64,000 nt of DNA from SELP01 sp035969385 (GCF_035969385.1 NZ_JAYKKJ010000006.1:147895-211894), one strand, 5' to 3'; numbered from the stretch's first letter, positions 25,822 through 35,102 are shown. Notes: generated by a model from the sequence alone, not told the origin. A program made the numbers and translations.

Positions 25822-26946
25822 ATGACCGATGGTGCAGAATACGCCGTGCCGGACCTGTCCGGTTCGATTGCGGATAAGATCAGTTTTCATGAAAACGCAA
25901 TCGTGGTGCCGCCCCCCAAGGACGGGCTGAACAGGTCTGTGCAATGGTCCGGTGTGCTAGACGCCGATGGCACCTTTGTCGAAAATTCGATCACCTGGCG
26001 CGGCAAAAGCCAGGTCACGCGGCCGCCGCAGATGCCCGCCGAAGGCGAGATCACCGAGCTGAAGGGCACATGGATGTTCCTTGGTCCGCTGTTCGGTCAT
26101 TTCGGCCATTTCCTTGTGGAAAGTATCTGCCGCATCTGGGCCTATGGGCAATTGAAGGACAAGATCGACGGGGTCATCTATGTCCCCAAGTTCCAGAACC
26201 GGCCTGAACATGTGGTCTCGGTCTATGCGCCCTTCCTGAAGGCGCTTGGGGTGGACTGCCCGGTTCTGAACCTGTCCGACGCCACCCGCGTGGAAAAGCT
26301 CTATGTGCCCCAGCAGGGCTTTGGCATGTTCCAGATGATCGAAGGCGCGCCGGAATTCCGCGATTTCATCAATGACTACGCGGGCAAGGATGTGGAACCC
26401 GAAGGCGCCAAGAAGATCTATGTCTCGCGGTCTGCGCTGCCGCCGATCCGGGGATCGATCCTGGGCGAAACCCTGCTGGAAGAATGGCTTCAGGCCGAAG
26501 GCTACGAGGTCTATCACCCGCAGAAACACAACCACCTTGAACAGATCGCAGCCTATAAGGCGGCGACCCATGTGATTGCGGTGGATTGTTCGCCCCTGCA
26601 CTTGCTGGCGCTGGTGGGCAACAAGGACCAGAAGGTCGGGATCATTGCCCGGCGCGACGGCGACCTTGACCAGATCTTTGCCCGGCAAATCAAGGCCTTC
26701 AAAGGGGCCGAGGCCCACGCCTTCAACGTGCTTGAGCGCAACTGGATCGAAAGCCATGCCAACCGGCCCAGCCGGACCAGCTGGGGCGAGGTCAATTACG
26801 CCAAACTTTATGAAGGGTTCAAAGCGGCCGGGCTGATCGAAGGTGACACCCCTTGGCCCGCCCTGACAGAGGCGCAGGTGACCGAGATTGCCGACGAGAT
26901 CGGCAAGGGCGCGGACACGACCTTCCGGCCCTTCGAAGGGAAATAG
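25822..26946 (+). CDS. Glycosyltransferase family 61 (DUF563)-like protein
   Basis: Soluble protein of 374 residues. The stretch GPLFGHFGHFLVESICRIW near residue 90 and the later KIYVSRS...LEEWLQAEGYEVYHPQKHNHLEQIAAYKAATHVIAVDCSPLHLL match the DUF563/GT61 pattern, in which a conserved His/Glu-rich N-terminal part precedes a Rossmann C-terminal half. It probably adds sugars to a surface glycan; donor and acceptor are unknown. It is divergent from the GSCFA gene across a 185-bp gap (25637-25821) that should hold both promoters. Its TAG is immediately followed by the opposing TAG of the next gene. Confidence 0.85.
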   Translation: MTDGAEYAVPDLSGSIADKISFHENAIVVPPPKDGLNRSVQWSGVLDADGTFVENSITWRGKSQVTRPPQMPAEGEITELKGTWMFLGPLFGHFGHFLVESICRIWAYGQLKDKIDGVIYVPKFQNRPEHVVSVYAPFLKALGVDCPVLNLSDATRVEKLYVPQQGFGMFQMIEGAPEFRDFINDYAGKDVEPEGAKKIYVSRSALPPIRGSILGETLLEEWLQAEGYEVYHPQKHNHLEQIAAYKAATHVIAVDCSPLHLLALVGNKDQKVGIIARRDGDLDQIFARQIKAFKGAEAHAFNVLERNWIESHANRPSRTSWGEVNYAKLYEGFKAAGLIEGDTPWPALTEAQVTEIADEIGKGADTTFRPFEGK

Positions 26947-27663
26947 CTAGAGCCCGATTTGGCGGCAATCAGCGCGCGTGACGAATATCGTCATGCGCGC
27001 ATCACCGTATTTGTAGCGTAGTTCTGCGCGGGAAACCGGACCGCGCATTTCTTCGGCAAAGCGAAGACATAGGTCCTCGTAACCAAGGTCTTGAATCGCA
27101 TTGAATTCCCCCTCTCTGATCTCAACCGCAGAGCCGGAATAGGAAATCCAAAGAAGCCCCTCTTCATAGCCATATCCCCTCAGCAGCAACCTTGGTTCGA
27201 TCTCGAAAGGGACCGTTGCGGCAGTGACTTCTGCCCGTTTTTCAAGCTCAGCTGCGGTGATGGGCAATCCGGGCAGGACCCGAACAAAACTATTGGCTCC
27301 GAAGGCGATTCCCGAAGCCAAAGCCGCAGCGACGCCGAACGGCGCAAACCAACCGGGTCGGCGATAATCAAACATTGCCCGATACAGCGATAGGCCGACG
27401 ACTAGAAACCCGATCGATGCGGCGACAGAATACACGGTCAGAAGTCCATCTCCGACGGCATCCGGATAGAGTTCATAGATTTTCGGGATGCTGATCTTCA
27501 GAGACCAACCGACACCAATTACGACGACAGCAAACCCTACAACGCCGAACCAAAATGTTTCCGAGACCGAGCGCTTGCCTCGGACCAATTCACCAATCAT
27601 CAACGCGGCAACTCCAAAAATAGTTCTTCTTGCAATTCTATGTGTTCCCGTCCGCAACTCCAT
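26947..27663 (-). CDS. Hypothetical membrane protein
   Basis: I do not recognise a family. The 238-residue product has membrane segments at about residues 38-58, 78-98 and 108-125, then a C-terminal domain of about 110 residues that is probably extracytoplasmic (FEIEPRLLLRGYGYEEGLLWISYSGSAVEIREGE). Composition is more AT-rich than the neighbours, suggesting later arrival. It converges on the GT61-like gene with directly abutting stop codons. An in-frame ATG at residue 22 (MIGELVRGKRS) could be the true start. Confidence 0.65.
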   Translation of the reverse strand: MELRTGTHRIARRTIFGVAALMIGELVRGKRSVSETFWFGVVGFAVVVIGVGWSLKISIPKIYELYPDAVGDGLLTVYSVAASIGFLVVGLSLYRAMFDYRRPGWFAPFGVAAALASGIAFGANSFVRVLPGLPITAAELEKRAEVTAATVPFEIEPRLLLRGYGYEEGLLWISYSGSAVEIREGEFNAIQDLGYEDLCLRFAEEMRGPVSRAELRYKYGDARMTIFVTRADCRQIGL

Positions 27664-27665
27664 AA

Positions 27666-27700
27666 GAAAAAGGCGACGCCCGAGCAGGGGCGTCGCCTTT
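27666..27700 (-). terminator. Intrinsic terminator after soxG
   Basis: Stem AAAGGCGACGCC (27669-27680) with GGCGTCGCCTTT (27689-27700), 8-nt loop, followed on the minus strand by a T run. It ends the soxBDAG transcript 50 bp after the soxG stop and just upstream of the hypothetical membrane gene. Confidence 0.88.
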
Positions 27701-27750
27701 CCGATTTCAGATCAGGAATGCGCGGGAGCGCTCCTTTGGATCACGCCTTT

Positions 27751-28323
27751 TCAGGCAAGAACGCCGACTGGCCCGGCCTTGGCGCCGTTCTCAAGCAGCC
27801 CGAACACATAGTGCCCGACCGAGCGGAAACAGACCACGTGGAAGGTCTCTGCATCATCGAGCCAGAAGGCCCCGGCGACCTGCGCCATGCGGGTCCGGCG
27901 GAAGTCCCCTGCACCGAACGCCGAGGCGGACAGGTCCACCGGCGCGATCTTGGCCAGCACCTCGCGGGCGGCGGCACCGCCCGACAGGGTCATGCAAGCG
28001 CGGGCGTCGGACAGGTTGACGGCCATGAAATGGCTGCCCGCCAGCGCGCTTTCCAGTTCCGCAACCGCTGCCGCGGCCTCGGCATGAGGCACCACGATCA
28101 GCAGTTCGTCCGGCGACATCCAGCAGGCGCCCTTGCCCCCGGTGACTGTGGATTTGCGCACCCCCGGCACCGGCTGCCCGGTGATCTTCTTGACCGCCGT
28201 TTTCAGCTTGGCCGCTGACAGGTCGCCCCGCAGGGTGACCATGCCGACCGGGCCCGCATCGCGGACGGTGACGCCGTTGTGGGTGGCCTCTGCCCCGTTC
28301 AGGAAACTCACAGCCTCAGACAT
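27751..28323 (-). CDS. soxG: Sarcosine oxidase gamma subunit
   Basis: Smallest-but-one subunit of heterotetrameric sarcosine oxidase, about 190 residues, needed for assembly of the enzyme that demethylates sarcosine to glycine and passes the methyl group to tetrahydrofolate. The sequence shows the SoxG fold markers PDELLIVVP, DARACMTLSGGAAREVLAK (approximate) and RTRMAQVAGAFWL. ATG 28323 (MSEAVSFLNGAEATH) overlaps the soxA stop by 8 bp. The longer frame to 28392 only reads through soxA in another frame. Last gene of the operon. Confidence 0.93.
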   Translation of the reverse strand: MSEAVSFLNGAEATHNGVTVRDAGPVGMVTLRGDLSAAKLKTAVKKITGQPVPGVRKSTVTGGKGACWMSPDELLIVVPHAEAAAAVAELESALAGSHFMAVNLSDARACMTLSGGAAAREVLAKIAPVDLSASAFGAGDFRRTRMAQVAGAFWLDDAETFHVVCFRSVGHYVFGLLENGAKAGPVGVLA

Positions 28324-31300
28324 TCTGCTTCTCCCCGTCCTTGTCGTAGAACACCTGATCCACGATCTTGGCTTTGACAAAGGTGCCGTCACCCTTGGTG
28401 AATTCGATCACGTCGCCCATGCGGTCCGGCCCCTTGTGGACCAGCCCCATGGCAATTCCCCGGCCCAGCGTCGGCGAGAAATAGGTCGATGTGACCCGCC
28501 CCTGCACGTTGCGCTGCCCGTTGGCGTTGTTGCCCGGCGCGGGGGCATAGGCCCCATCCGGAATGACCGACCCGTCAAGGGTTTCAAGCCCCACCAGTTT
28601 CCAGCGGTCGGCGCTGGCCATATAGGACCGTTCCTGCGCCCGCTTGCCAAGATAGTCCTCTTTCTTCTTCGAGATAGCCCACTGCATGTTCAGGTCCTGC
28701 GGGATGACAGTGCCATCCGTTTCGTCCCCGATCATGATGAACCCCTTTTCGGCCCGCATGATGTGCAGGCATTCGGTGCCATAGGGCATCACCCCGAACT
28801 CTTCACCCGCCGCCAACAGCGCATCCCAGAACGCGCGGCCCTGGCTGGCGGGAACGGCGATTTCATAGGACAGCTCGCCCGAGAAGGAGATCCGGTAGAC
28901 CCGCGCGGTGAACCCGCCGATCTGCCCGTCTTTCCATTCCATGAAGGCGATGGACTCTTTCGAGACGTCCATGCCGCCCAGCTTTTCCAGCACCTTGCGG
29001 GCGTTGGGGCCGACCACGGCGACCTGCGCGAACTGTTCGGTGGCATTGGTCACATAGACCTGCCAGTCCCACCATTCGCACTGAAGCCAGTCTTCCATCC
29101 ACGCGTGAATGCGCTCGGCCCCGCCGGTGGTGGTGTGGCACAGGAAGGTATCCTCGTCGATCCGGGCAACGACGCCGTCGTCGATCAGGAAGCCGTTTTC
29201 GTTGCACATCAGCCCGTAGCGGCATTTGCCCGGCTTCAGCGTCGACATCATGTTGGTGTACATCATGTCGAGGAACTTGCCCGCGTCCGGCCCTTTGACG
29301 ATCAGCTTGCCAAGGGTCGAGGCGTCGAGCAGGCCAAGGTTGGCCCGCGTGTTCTTCACCTCGCGCATCACCGCGTCATGCACGCTTTCGCCCGACCGGA
29401 CAAAGGCATAGGGGCGGCGCCAATGACCGACCGGTTCAAAGTCGGCGCCGTTGGCCTCGTGCCAGCCATGCATCGGCATCTTGCGGATCGGCTGGAACAG
29501 CTCGTCGCGGGCCTCGCCGCCGATGGACCCCATGGAAATGGGCGTATAGGGCGGGCGGAAGGTGGTGGTGCCGGTCTGCGGGATCGCCTGATCCAGCGCA
29601 TCAGACAGGATCGCCAAGCCGTTGATATTGCTCAGCTTACCCTGATCTGTCGCCATGCCCAACGTGGTATAGCGCTTGGCATGTTCGACGCTTTCGAACC
29701 CTTCGCGGGCCGCAAGCTGCACGTCCGAGACTTTCACGTCGTTCTGGAAATCCAGCCAGGACTTCATCCGCAACTGGATCGGTGCGCCCTGCGGCATCAG
29801 CCAGACCGGGGAAATCGCGCCTTCCTCGGCGTCGGACCCGGCCGGGGCCTTGCCTGCCTTGGGCTTACCGCCCGCAGCCTTGACCGCGGCCTTGGCCTGC
29901 GCCACGGCATCCTCCAGCACGGCAGCGGTGCGCAGGTTGCCATTGGCGGTGCCGGCTGCTGCGACGAAGGGCTGGCCCTTGTCACCGGTCGGGGCACGGG
30001 ACGGATCGGGGCGGAACATCGCCTGCGCCTCGTCCCAGATCAGCTTGCCGCCGCAATGTGACCACAGGTGCACCACGGGGGACCAGCCACCGGACATGGC
30101 AACCGCATCGCATTTGATCTCTTCGATCACCGCACCTTCGCCGGCTTGCAGGCAGATCGCCACGCCTTCGACGCGCTTGCCGCCCTTCACCTTGGCGATC
30201 CCCTTGCCCATCTCGACGCGGATGCCCTTGGCGCGGGCCGCATCGGCCAGCGGTCCGGCCCCGTCGGTACGGGCGTCGATGATGGCAGGCACCGAAAGGC
30301 CCGCGTCGACCAGCGCAATCGCGGTGCGATAGGCATCGTCGTTGTTGGTGACAACCACAGTGCGGTCGCCGATGGAGACGCCCCAGTTCACCACATAGTC
30401 GCGCACGGCGGCGGCCAGCATCACGCCGGGAATGTCGTTACCGGCAAAGGACAGGGGCCGTTCAATCGCGCCGGTCGCGGTGATGATCTGGGTCGCGCGA
30501 ATGCGCCACAGGCGGTGACGCGGACCGTCCTGATCCGGGCAATGATCGGTCAGCCGTTCGTAACCCAGCACATAGCCGTGGTCATAGACCCCGGCGCCCA
30601 TGGTGCGGGTGCGGATTGTGACATTGTCCATGCCTTCAAGGGTTTGGACTGCGTCTTTCACCCAGTCTTCGGCCGATTTCCCGTCGATCTCGGCCCCGTC
30701 CACAACTGCGCGGCCACCCCAGTGATGGGACTGTTCAAAGATCGTGACCTTCAGGCCCGACTGCGCCGCTTCCAGCGCGGCGGCAAGGCCTGCAATCCCG
30801 CCACCGATCACCAGAACATCGGTGAAGTGGTAGAAATGTTCGTAAGTATCGGCATCGCGTTCTTTCGGCGCCTTCCCCAGACCGGCAGACTGCCGGATGA
30901 AGGGTTCATAGACGTGCTTCCAGAACGGACGCGGGAACATGAACATCTTGTAATAGAAGCCAGCCGGCAGGAAGCGCGAGAAATGAGTGTTGATCGCGCC
31001 CACGTCGAACTCGAGGCTCGGCCAGTGGTTCTGCGAGGTGGCGTAGAGCCCGTCGAACAGCTCGGTCGTGGTGACGCGCTGGTTCGGTTCGAACTTGCCG
31101 CCCTGCCCAAGGTTCACCAGCGCGTTCGGCTCCTCGCCGCCCGAAGCGACGATCCCGCGCGGGCGGTGATATTTGAACGACCGGCCGACCAGCATCTGGT
31201 CGTTGGCCAGAAGCGCCGAGGCGAGCGTGTCGCCCTCGTAGCCCTTCATGCGCTTGCCGTTGAACTGAAACTCGACGGGCTTGGCCTTGTTCACAAGGCG

Positions 31301-31327
31301 GCCGCCGTTGGAAAGCCGGGTGCTCAT
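28316..31327 (-). CDS. soxA: Sarcosine oxidase alpha subunit
   Basis: Large subunit of 1,003 residues. The N-terminal ferredoxin-like part (FQFNGKRMKGYEGDTLASALLAN) is followed by the NAD-binding Rossmann motif VIGGGIAGLAAALEAAQSG near residue 170, a second dinucleotide region, and a C-terminal aminomethyltransferase (GCV_T) half. The latter starts near residue 600 and binds tetrahydrofolate (GEARDELFQPIRKMPMHGWHE). The start is ATG 31327 (MSTRLSNGGRLV), which overlaps the soxD stop as ATGA. Together with SoxB it produces 5,10-methylene-tetrahydrofolate and hydrogen peroxide. Confidence 0.97.
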   Translation of the reverse strand: MSTRLSNGGRLVNKAKPVEFQFNGKRMKGYEGDTLASALLANDQMLVGRSFKYHRPRGIVASGGEEPNALVNLGQGGKFEPNQRVTTTELFDGLYATSQNHWPSLEFDVGAINTHFSRFLPAGFYYKMFMFPRPFWKHVYEPFIRQSAGLGKAPKERDADTYEHFYHFTDVLVIGGGIAGLAAALEAAQSGLKVTIFEQSHHWGGRAVVDGAEIDGKSAEDWVKDAVQTLEGMDNVTIRTRTMGAGVYDHGYVLGYERLTDHCPDQDGPRHRLWRIRATQIITATGAIERPLSFAGNDIPGVMLAAAVRDYVVNWGVSIGDRTVVVTNNDDAYRTAIALVDAGLSVPAIIDARTDGAGPLADAARAKGIRVEMGKGIAKVKGGKRVEGVAICLQAGEGAVIEEIKCDAVAMSGGWSPVVHLWSHCGGKLIWDEAQAMFRPDPSRAPTGDKGQPFVAAAGTANGNLRTAAVLEDAVAQAKAAVKAAGGKPKAGKAPAGSDAEEGAISPVWLMPQGAPIQLRMKSWLDFQNDVKVSDVQLAAREGFESVEHAKRYTTLGMATDQGKLSNINGLAILSDALDQAIPQTGTTTFRPPYTPISMGSIGGEARDELFQPIRKMPMHGWHEANGADFEPVGHWRRPYAFVRSGESVHDAVMREVKNTRANLGLLDASTLGKLIVKGPDAGKFLDMMYTNMMSTLKPGKCRYGLMCNENGFLIDDGVVARIDEDTFLCHTTTGGAERIHAWMEDWLQCEWWDWQVYVTNATEQFAQVAVVGPNARKVLEKLGGMDVSKESIAFMEWKDGQIGGFTARVYRISFSGELSYEIAVPASQGRAFWDALLAAGEEFGVMPYGTECLHIMRAEKGFIMIGDETDGTVIPQDLNMQWAISKKKEDYLGKRAQERSYMASADRWKLVGLETLDGSVIPDGAYAPAPGNNANGQRNVQGRVTSTYFSPTLGRGIAMGLVHKGPDRMGDVIEFTKGDGTFVKAKIVDQVFYDKDGEKQNV

Positions 31328-31653
31328 TGAAACTCCCTCCACGACCAGCCAGGGTGTTTGGCGCTGATCTTGTCCTTGATGTCCTGGGGCGGCTCGTGCG
31401 TTTGCGCAGGGTAGCAGCCAAAGAATTCCAGCGTGTTGGTGTCGCGGGCCGCAAGGAACCACTTGCCGCAGCCGTTCACATGCCGCCAGCGTTCGAAATG
31501 CACGCCGCGCTTGTTTTCGCGCATGAACAGATAGCCTTCAAACTCGGCATCCGTGGACCCGGGGCCGAAGCGCTTCAGATGCGCCTCTCCGCCCGCGTGG
31601 AATTCGGTCTCTTCGCTTTTCACCCCACAGCAGGGGCATTCGAGAATAAGCAT
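31324..31653 (-). CDS. soxD: Sarcosine oxidase delta subunit
   Basis: Subunit of 109 residues with the zinc-binding pattern ECPCCGVK near the N-terminus and later His/Cys residues (WRHVNGCGKWF), as in known SoxD proteins. ATG 31653 (MLILECPCCG) is the normal start, 12 bp after soxB, and the stop overlaps soxA by 4 bp. It is a structural part of the heterotetramer. Confidence 0.96.
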   Translation of the reverse strand: MLILECPCCGVKSEETEFHAGGEAHLKRFGPGSTDAEFEGYLFMRENKRGVHFERWRHVNGCGKWFLAARDTNTLEFFGCYPAQTHEPPQDIKDKISAKHPGWSWREFQ

Positions 31654-31665
31654 TGTCCTGCCTCC

Positions 31666-32910
31666 TTAGTGGGCGACGCCAGCGGCGACGCTTTCGTCGA
31701 TGAATTTGCCTTCACCGAAACGCCACATGCTGAATTCCTCGGTCAGCGGCGAATGGCCCTTGGCCATCAGTTCCGCCATGGCCCAGCCGGACCCCGGAAT
31801 GGCCTTGAACCCGCCGGTGCCCCAGCCCGCGTTGATGAACATGCCCTCAACCGGGGTTTTCGACAGGATGGGCGAGCGGTCGCCGGTCACGTCCACGATC
31901 CCGCCCCATTGCCGCAGCATCTTGAGCCGGGAAATGATCGGGAAGGTTTCGTTCAGGGCGCGGACGGTTTCCTCGATATGGTGGAACGATCCGCGCTGGG
32001 TGTAGTTGTTGAACCCGTCGGTGCCGCCGCCGATGACCATTTCGCCCTTGTCGGACTGGGACATATAGCCGTGCACGGTGTTGGCCATGACGACCACATC
32101 CATGCAGGGCTTGATCGGCTCGGACACAAGCGCCTGCAGGGCCACGCTTTCGATCGGCACGCGGAAGCCTGCCATCTCGGTCAGGACCGAGGTATTGCCG
32201 GCAACGATCCCGCCCAGCTTGTCACAGTCGATGGGCCCGCGGTTGGTGTCCACACCCTTGACCTTGCCGCCTTCGGTGCGGATCCCGGTGACTTCGCATT
32301 TCTGGATCACGTCCATGCCCATGTCGGAACAGGCGCGGGCATAGCCCCAGGCCACGGCGTCGTGACGGGCGGTGCCGCCACGAGCCTGCCACAGCGCGCC
32401 CAGAACCGGGTAGCGGGGGCCGTCGATGTTGATGATCGGCACCAGTTCCTTGACCCGCTGCGGGCTGATGAACTCGGTCTTTACGCCCTGCAGGCTGTTG
32501 GCGTGCGCGGTGCGCTGGTAGCCGCGGATTTCATGCTGGGTCTGGGCCAGCATCATCACGCCGCGCGGGCTGAACATGACGTTGTAGTTCAGGTCCTGCG
32601 ACATGGTCTCATACAGGCTGCGGGCCTTTTCGTAGATCGCCGCCGACGGGTCCTGAAGGTAGTTCGACCGGATGATGGTGGTGTTCCGGCCGGTGTTGCC
32701 GCCGCCCAACCAGCCCTTTTCAAGGATCGCCACATTGGTGATCCCGAAGTTCTTGCCAAGGTAATAGGCCGTGGCGAGCCCGTGGCCGCCTGCGCCGACG
32801 ATGATCACATCGTATTTCTTCTTCGGTTCCGGGCTGCGCCAGGCGCGTTCCCAGCCGGTGTGATAGCGCAGCGCCTCGCGGGCGACTGCAAAGACGGAAT
32901 AACGTTTCAT
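31666..32910 (-). CDS. soxB: Sarcosine oxidase beta subunit
   Basis: Catalytic flavoprotein subunit, about 414 residues. The dinucleotide motif VIIVGAGGHGLATAYYLGK lies at residue ~36. WLGGGNTGRNTTIIRSNY, GGIVDVTGDRSPIL and GWGTGGFKAIPGSGWAMAELM are the DAO-type FAD fold and the substrate and flavin contacts expected in SoxB. ATG 32910 (MKRYSVFAVAREAL) is chosen, with GGAAGGGA about 11 nt upstream; an ATG eight codons earlier is possible. First gene of soxBDAG, divergent from ccmI over about 225 bp in which I cannot fix a promoter. Confidence 0.97.
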   Translation of the reverse strand: MKRYSVFAVAREALRYHTGWERAWRSPEPKKKYDVIIVGAGGHGLATAYYLGKNFGITNVAILEKGWLGGGNTGRNTTIIRSNYLQDPSAAIYEKARSLYETMSQDLNYNVMFSPRGVMMLAQTQHEIRGYQRTAHANSLQGVKTEFISPQRVKELVPIINIDGPRYPVLGALWQARGGTARHDAVAWGYARACSDMGMDVIQKCEVTGIRTEGGKVKGVDTNRGPIDCDKLGGIVAGNTSVLTEMAGFRVPIESVALQALVSEPIKPCMDVVVMANTVHGYMSQSDKGEMVIGGGTDGFNNYTQRGSFHHIEETVRALNETFPIISRLKMLRQWGGIVDVTGDRSPILSKTPVEGMFINAGWGTGGFKAIPGSGWAMAELMAKGHSPLTEEFSMWRFGEGKFIDESVAAGVAH

Positions 32911-33135
32911 CCTTGGCGAATCCCTTCCAGACATTCAGGGGGTCAGTCTGGCCCTTATCGGCGCGTGGGCGTCGCATCTGTCGATTCCCAGCGGCGAAAA
33001 CACCCCGTTATGCGACATTTGCCCCTGTCGGCGCTCAGTCACGATTGGGTCAGGGGGACGCAGGGCCGCCTTTGGGCCTTTTCCAAGGGGCGCAGGCGGC
33101 TTAGGTAGGGGCGGAACGACCGAAAAAGGTGGCCC

Positions 33136-34356
33136 ATGCTGTTCTGGATACTCGCGATCCTCCTGACCCTGCTGACCGTGCTGTTGCTGGTCCTGCCGAT
33201 GCTGCGCGGCGCCGATGGCAAGGAGGCAGAGGACGACCCGGTGGCCAAGGACATGGCCATATACCGCGATCAGCTGGCCGAGGTGGACCGCGACCTTGCC
33301 CGGGGCGTGCTGGACGAGGCCGAGGCCGAACGGACCCGGACCGAAATCTCGCGCCGATTGCTGGCAGCGGACAGCATGGCCCGCTCTGGAGGGGCCGATG
33401 CCCCTGCCCGCAGCAGCAAGGCGATGGCGTTTGCTGTCGTTATTCTGGTCGTGGGCGGGACACTCGGTCTTTACCGGTGGCTGGGCGCGCCCGGCACGGT
33501 GGACGTGCCCCACGCCGCCCGCGTCGCCGCTAGCGCCGAGATGCGGGAAAGCCGCCCCTCTCAGGCCGCGCTGGAAGAGGCCGCCCTGCCACTGATGCCG
33601 CAAGTCGATGCGGATGAGGATTACCTTGCCATCGTCAACCAGCTGCGCGACATCGTCCCGACCCGGCCCGACGATCTGCAAGGCTGGCTCTTGCTGGTTC
33701 AGCACGAAGCGGCCCTGGGCCAGTTCGCCGCCGCCGCGCGGGCGCAGGAACAGGTCGTCCGGATCAAGGGGGACGAGGCCGGGGTCGAGGACTACACCAC
33801 CCTTCTTGACCTCATGGTCGGGGCCACCGCGGATCATGTCTCGCCCGAGGCCGAGGATCTGATCCGGCTGATCCTTGACTTAGACGACCGCAACATCCCC
33901 GCCCGTTACTATCTTGGGCTGCTCTATGACCGGACCGACCGGCCGGACATCGCGTTTCGCCTGTGGCGCGGGGTGATCGAGGAAGGCGACGCCGACACCT
34001 ATCACGTGTTCCAGGCCCGCCAACAGATTGAACGAACCGCCTGGCTGGCCGGGGTCGACTACACCCTGCCCCCCGAGCGCGGCCCCAGCGCCGAGGATGT
34101 GGCCAATGCCGCCGACATGACCGACGAGGACCGGCAGGCGATGATCGAAGGCATGGTCGCGCAGCTGTCCGACCGGCTGGCCAACGAAGGCGGCACGCCC
34201 GCTGAATGGGCCCGGCTGATCAACGCGCATGGGGTTCTGGGCAATACTGAACAGGCCGCCGCCATCTGGGCCGAGGCGCAGCAAGTCTTTGCCGCATCGC
34301 CCGAGGCCGTGGCCACGATCCGTGCCGCCGCCGAAGCCGCCGGGGTCGCGCAGTGA
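33136..34356 (+). CDS. ccmI: Cytochrome c biogenesis protein CcmI
   Basis: Apocytochrome c chaperone of System I, 406 residues. It has an N-terminal membrane helix (MLFWILAILLTLLTVLLLVLPML), a cytoplasmic loop with IYRDQLAEVDRDLARGVLDEAEAERTRTEISRRLL, a second helix (about residues 97-113), and a periplasmic TPR domain that binds the C-terminus of apocytochromes. This two-helix layout is that of alphaproteobacterial CcmI/CycH. It is physically separate from ccmABC in this window. The stop overlaps ruvX. Confidence 0.93.
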   Translation: MLFWILAILLTLLTVLLLVLPMLRGADGKEAEDDPVAKDMAIYRDQLAEVDRDLARGVLDEAEAERTRTEISRRLLAADSMARSGGADAPARSSKAMAFAVVILVVGGTLGLYRWLGAPGTVDVPHAARVAASAEMRESRPSQAALEEAALPLMPQVDADEDYLAIVNQLRDIVPTRPDDLQGWLLLVQHEAALGQFAAAARAQEQVVRIKGDEAGVEDYTTLLDLMVGATADHVSPEAEDLIRLILDLDDRNIPARYYLGLLYDRTDRPDIAFRLWRGVIEEGDADTYHVFQARQQIERTAWLAGVDYTLPPERGPSAEDVANAADMTDEDRQAMIEGMVAQLSDRLANEGGTPAEWARLINAHGVLGNTEQAAAIWAEAQQVFAASPEAVATIRAAAEAAGVAQ

Positions 34357-34823
34357 TTTGCGCCAGCGCGGAAGAGTTCGCCGCCGCCCTACCCCGTCAC
34401 GGCGCGGTGGCGGGCCTCGACCTTGGAACCAAGACCATCGGTGTGGCGGTGTCGGACGGGCTGCGCAGCGTGTCGACCCCGCTGGAAACCATCCGCCGGG
34501 TAAAATTCACCGCCGACGCGGCGGCACTTCTGGCCATCGTGGCCAAGCGCGACATTCAGGGGCTGGTCCTTGGCCTGCCCCTGAACATGGACGGAACCGA
34601 AGGACCGCGCGCCCAATCAACCCGCGCCTTCGCCCGCAATCTTGAACGGCTGACCCAGATCCCGATCGCCTTCTGGGATGAACGCCTGTCTACGGTTGCG
34701 GCAGAAAGAGCACTGTTGGAGGCGGATACGACCAGAAAACGTCGCTCCGAGGTGATCGACCACGTGGCCGCCGGTATTATCCTGCAAGGCATGCTGGACA
34801 GGCTGGCCTTCCTGAAGGGATAG
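34353..34823 (+). CDS. ruvX: Putative pre-16S rRNA nuclease / Holliday junction resolvase RuvX (YqgF)
   Basis: RNase H-fold protein of 156 residues. Catalytic acidic positions are visible in GLDLGTKTIGVAVSD (first Asp), VLGLPLNMDGTEGPRA and FWDERLSTVAAER (Glu/Asp), with a final Asp in VIDHVAAGIILQG. In E. coli the enzyme trims the 5' end of 16S rRNA. The GTG start at 34353 overlaps the ccmI stop (GTGA), so the two are translationally coupled. Confidence 0.95.
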   Translation: MICASAEEFAAALPRHGAVAGLDLGTKTIGVAVSDGLRSVSTPLETIRRVKFTADAAALLAIVAKRDIQGLVLGLPLNMDGTEGPRAQSTRAFARNLERLTQIPIAFWDERLSTVAAERALLEADTTRKRRSEVIDHVAAGIILQGMLDRLAFLKG

Positions 34824-34827
34824 CGCG

Positions 34828-35076
34828 GTGACGAAACCGGAAATGAGCGACAACATCTGGAAGCGGGCCGAGATCGACAGCCCCTGCGTGAAGATTTGCG
34901 TTGTGCACCCGGCGGCGCGTTTGTGCACCGGCTGCCTGCGGTCCATCGACGAGATCGGACGCTGGAGCCGGATGACCCCGGAAGAACGCCAGACCATTAT
35001 GGCCGAACTGCCCGCACGCAAGCCGCTCTTGGTGCAGCGGCGCGGCGGACGTCAGGCACGTCTGAACCGCGACTAG
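34828..35076 (+). CDS. DUF1289 domain protein
   Basis: Small protein of 82 residues with the cysteine pattern SPCVKICVVHPAARLCTGCLRSIDEI followed by WSRMTPEERQTIMAELPAR, the signature of DUF1289 (Fe-S- or zinc-like small proteins of unknown function). The start is GTG 34828, or ATG 34843 (MSDNIWKRAEIDSPCV), which is equally plausible. It is 4 bp after ruvX in the ccmI-ruvX operon. Confidence 0.88.
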   Translation: MTKPEMSDNIWKRAEIDSPCVKICVVHPAARLCTGCLRSIDEIGRWSRMTPEERQTIMAELPARKPLLVQRRGGRQARLNRD

Positions 35077-35080
35077 GGGT

Positions 35081-35102
35081 GGTGGGTTAAGACCCCCCTT
35101 AC
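35081..35102 (-). repeat. GTAAGG-type palindromic repeat, copy e (degenerate)
   Basis: Read on the minus strand it is GTAAGGGGGGTCTTAACCCACC, differing from the consensus in the first arm. It starts 4 bp after the DUF1289 stop and is inverted relative to copy f at 35261. Confidence 0.75.

Noticed and set aside
31070..31110. GGTTCGAAC-like string suggesting a tRNA T-arm
   Set aside because: It lies inside soxA in frame and no cloverleaf can be drawn around it.
28133..31330. Long plus-strand frames (642 and 420 codons) opposite soxA and soxG
   Set aside because: They mirror the codon bias of the clear sox genes on the other strand and resemble no protein family.
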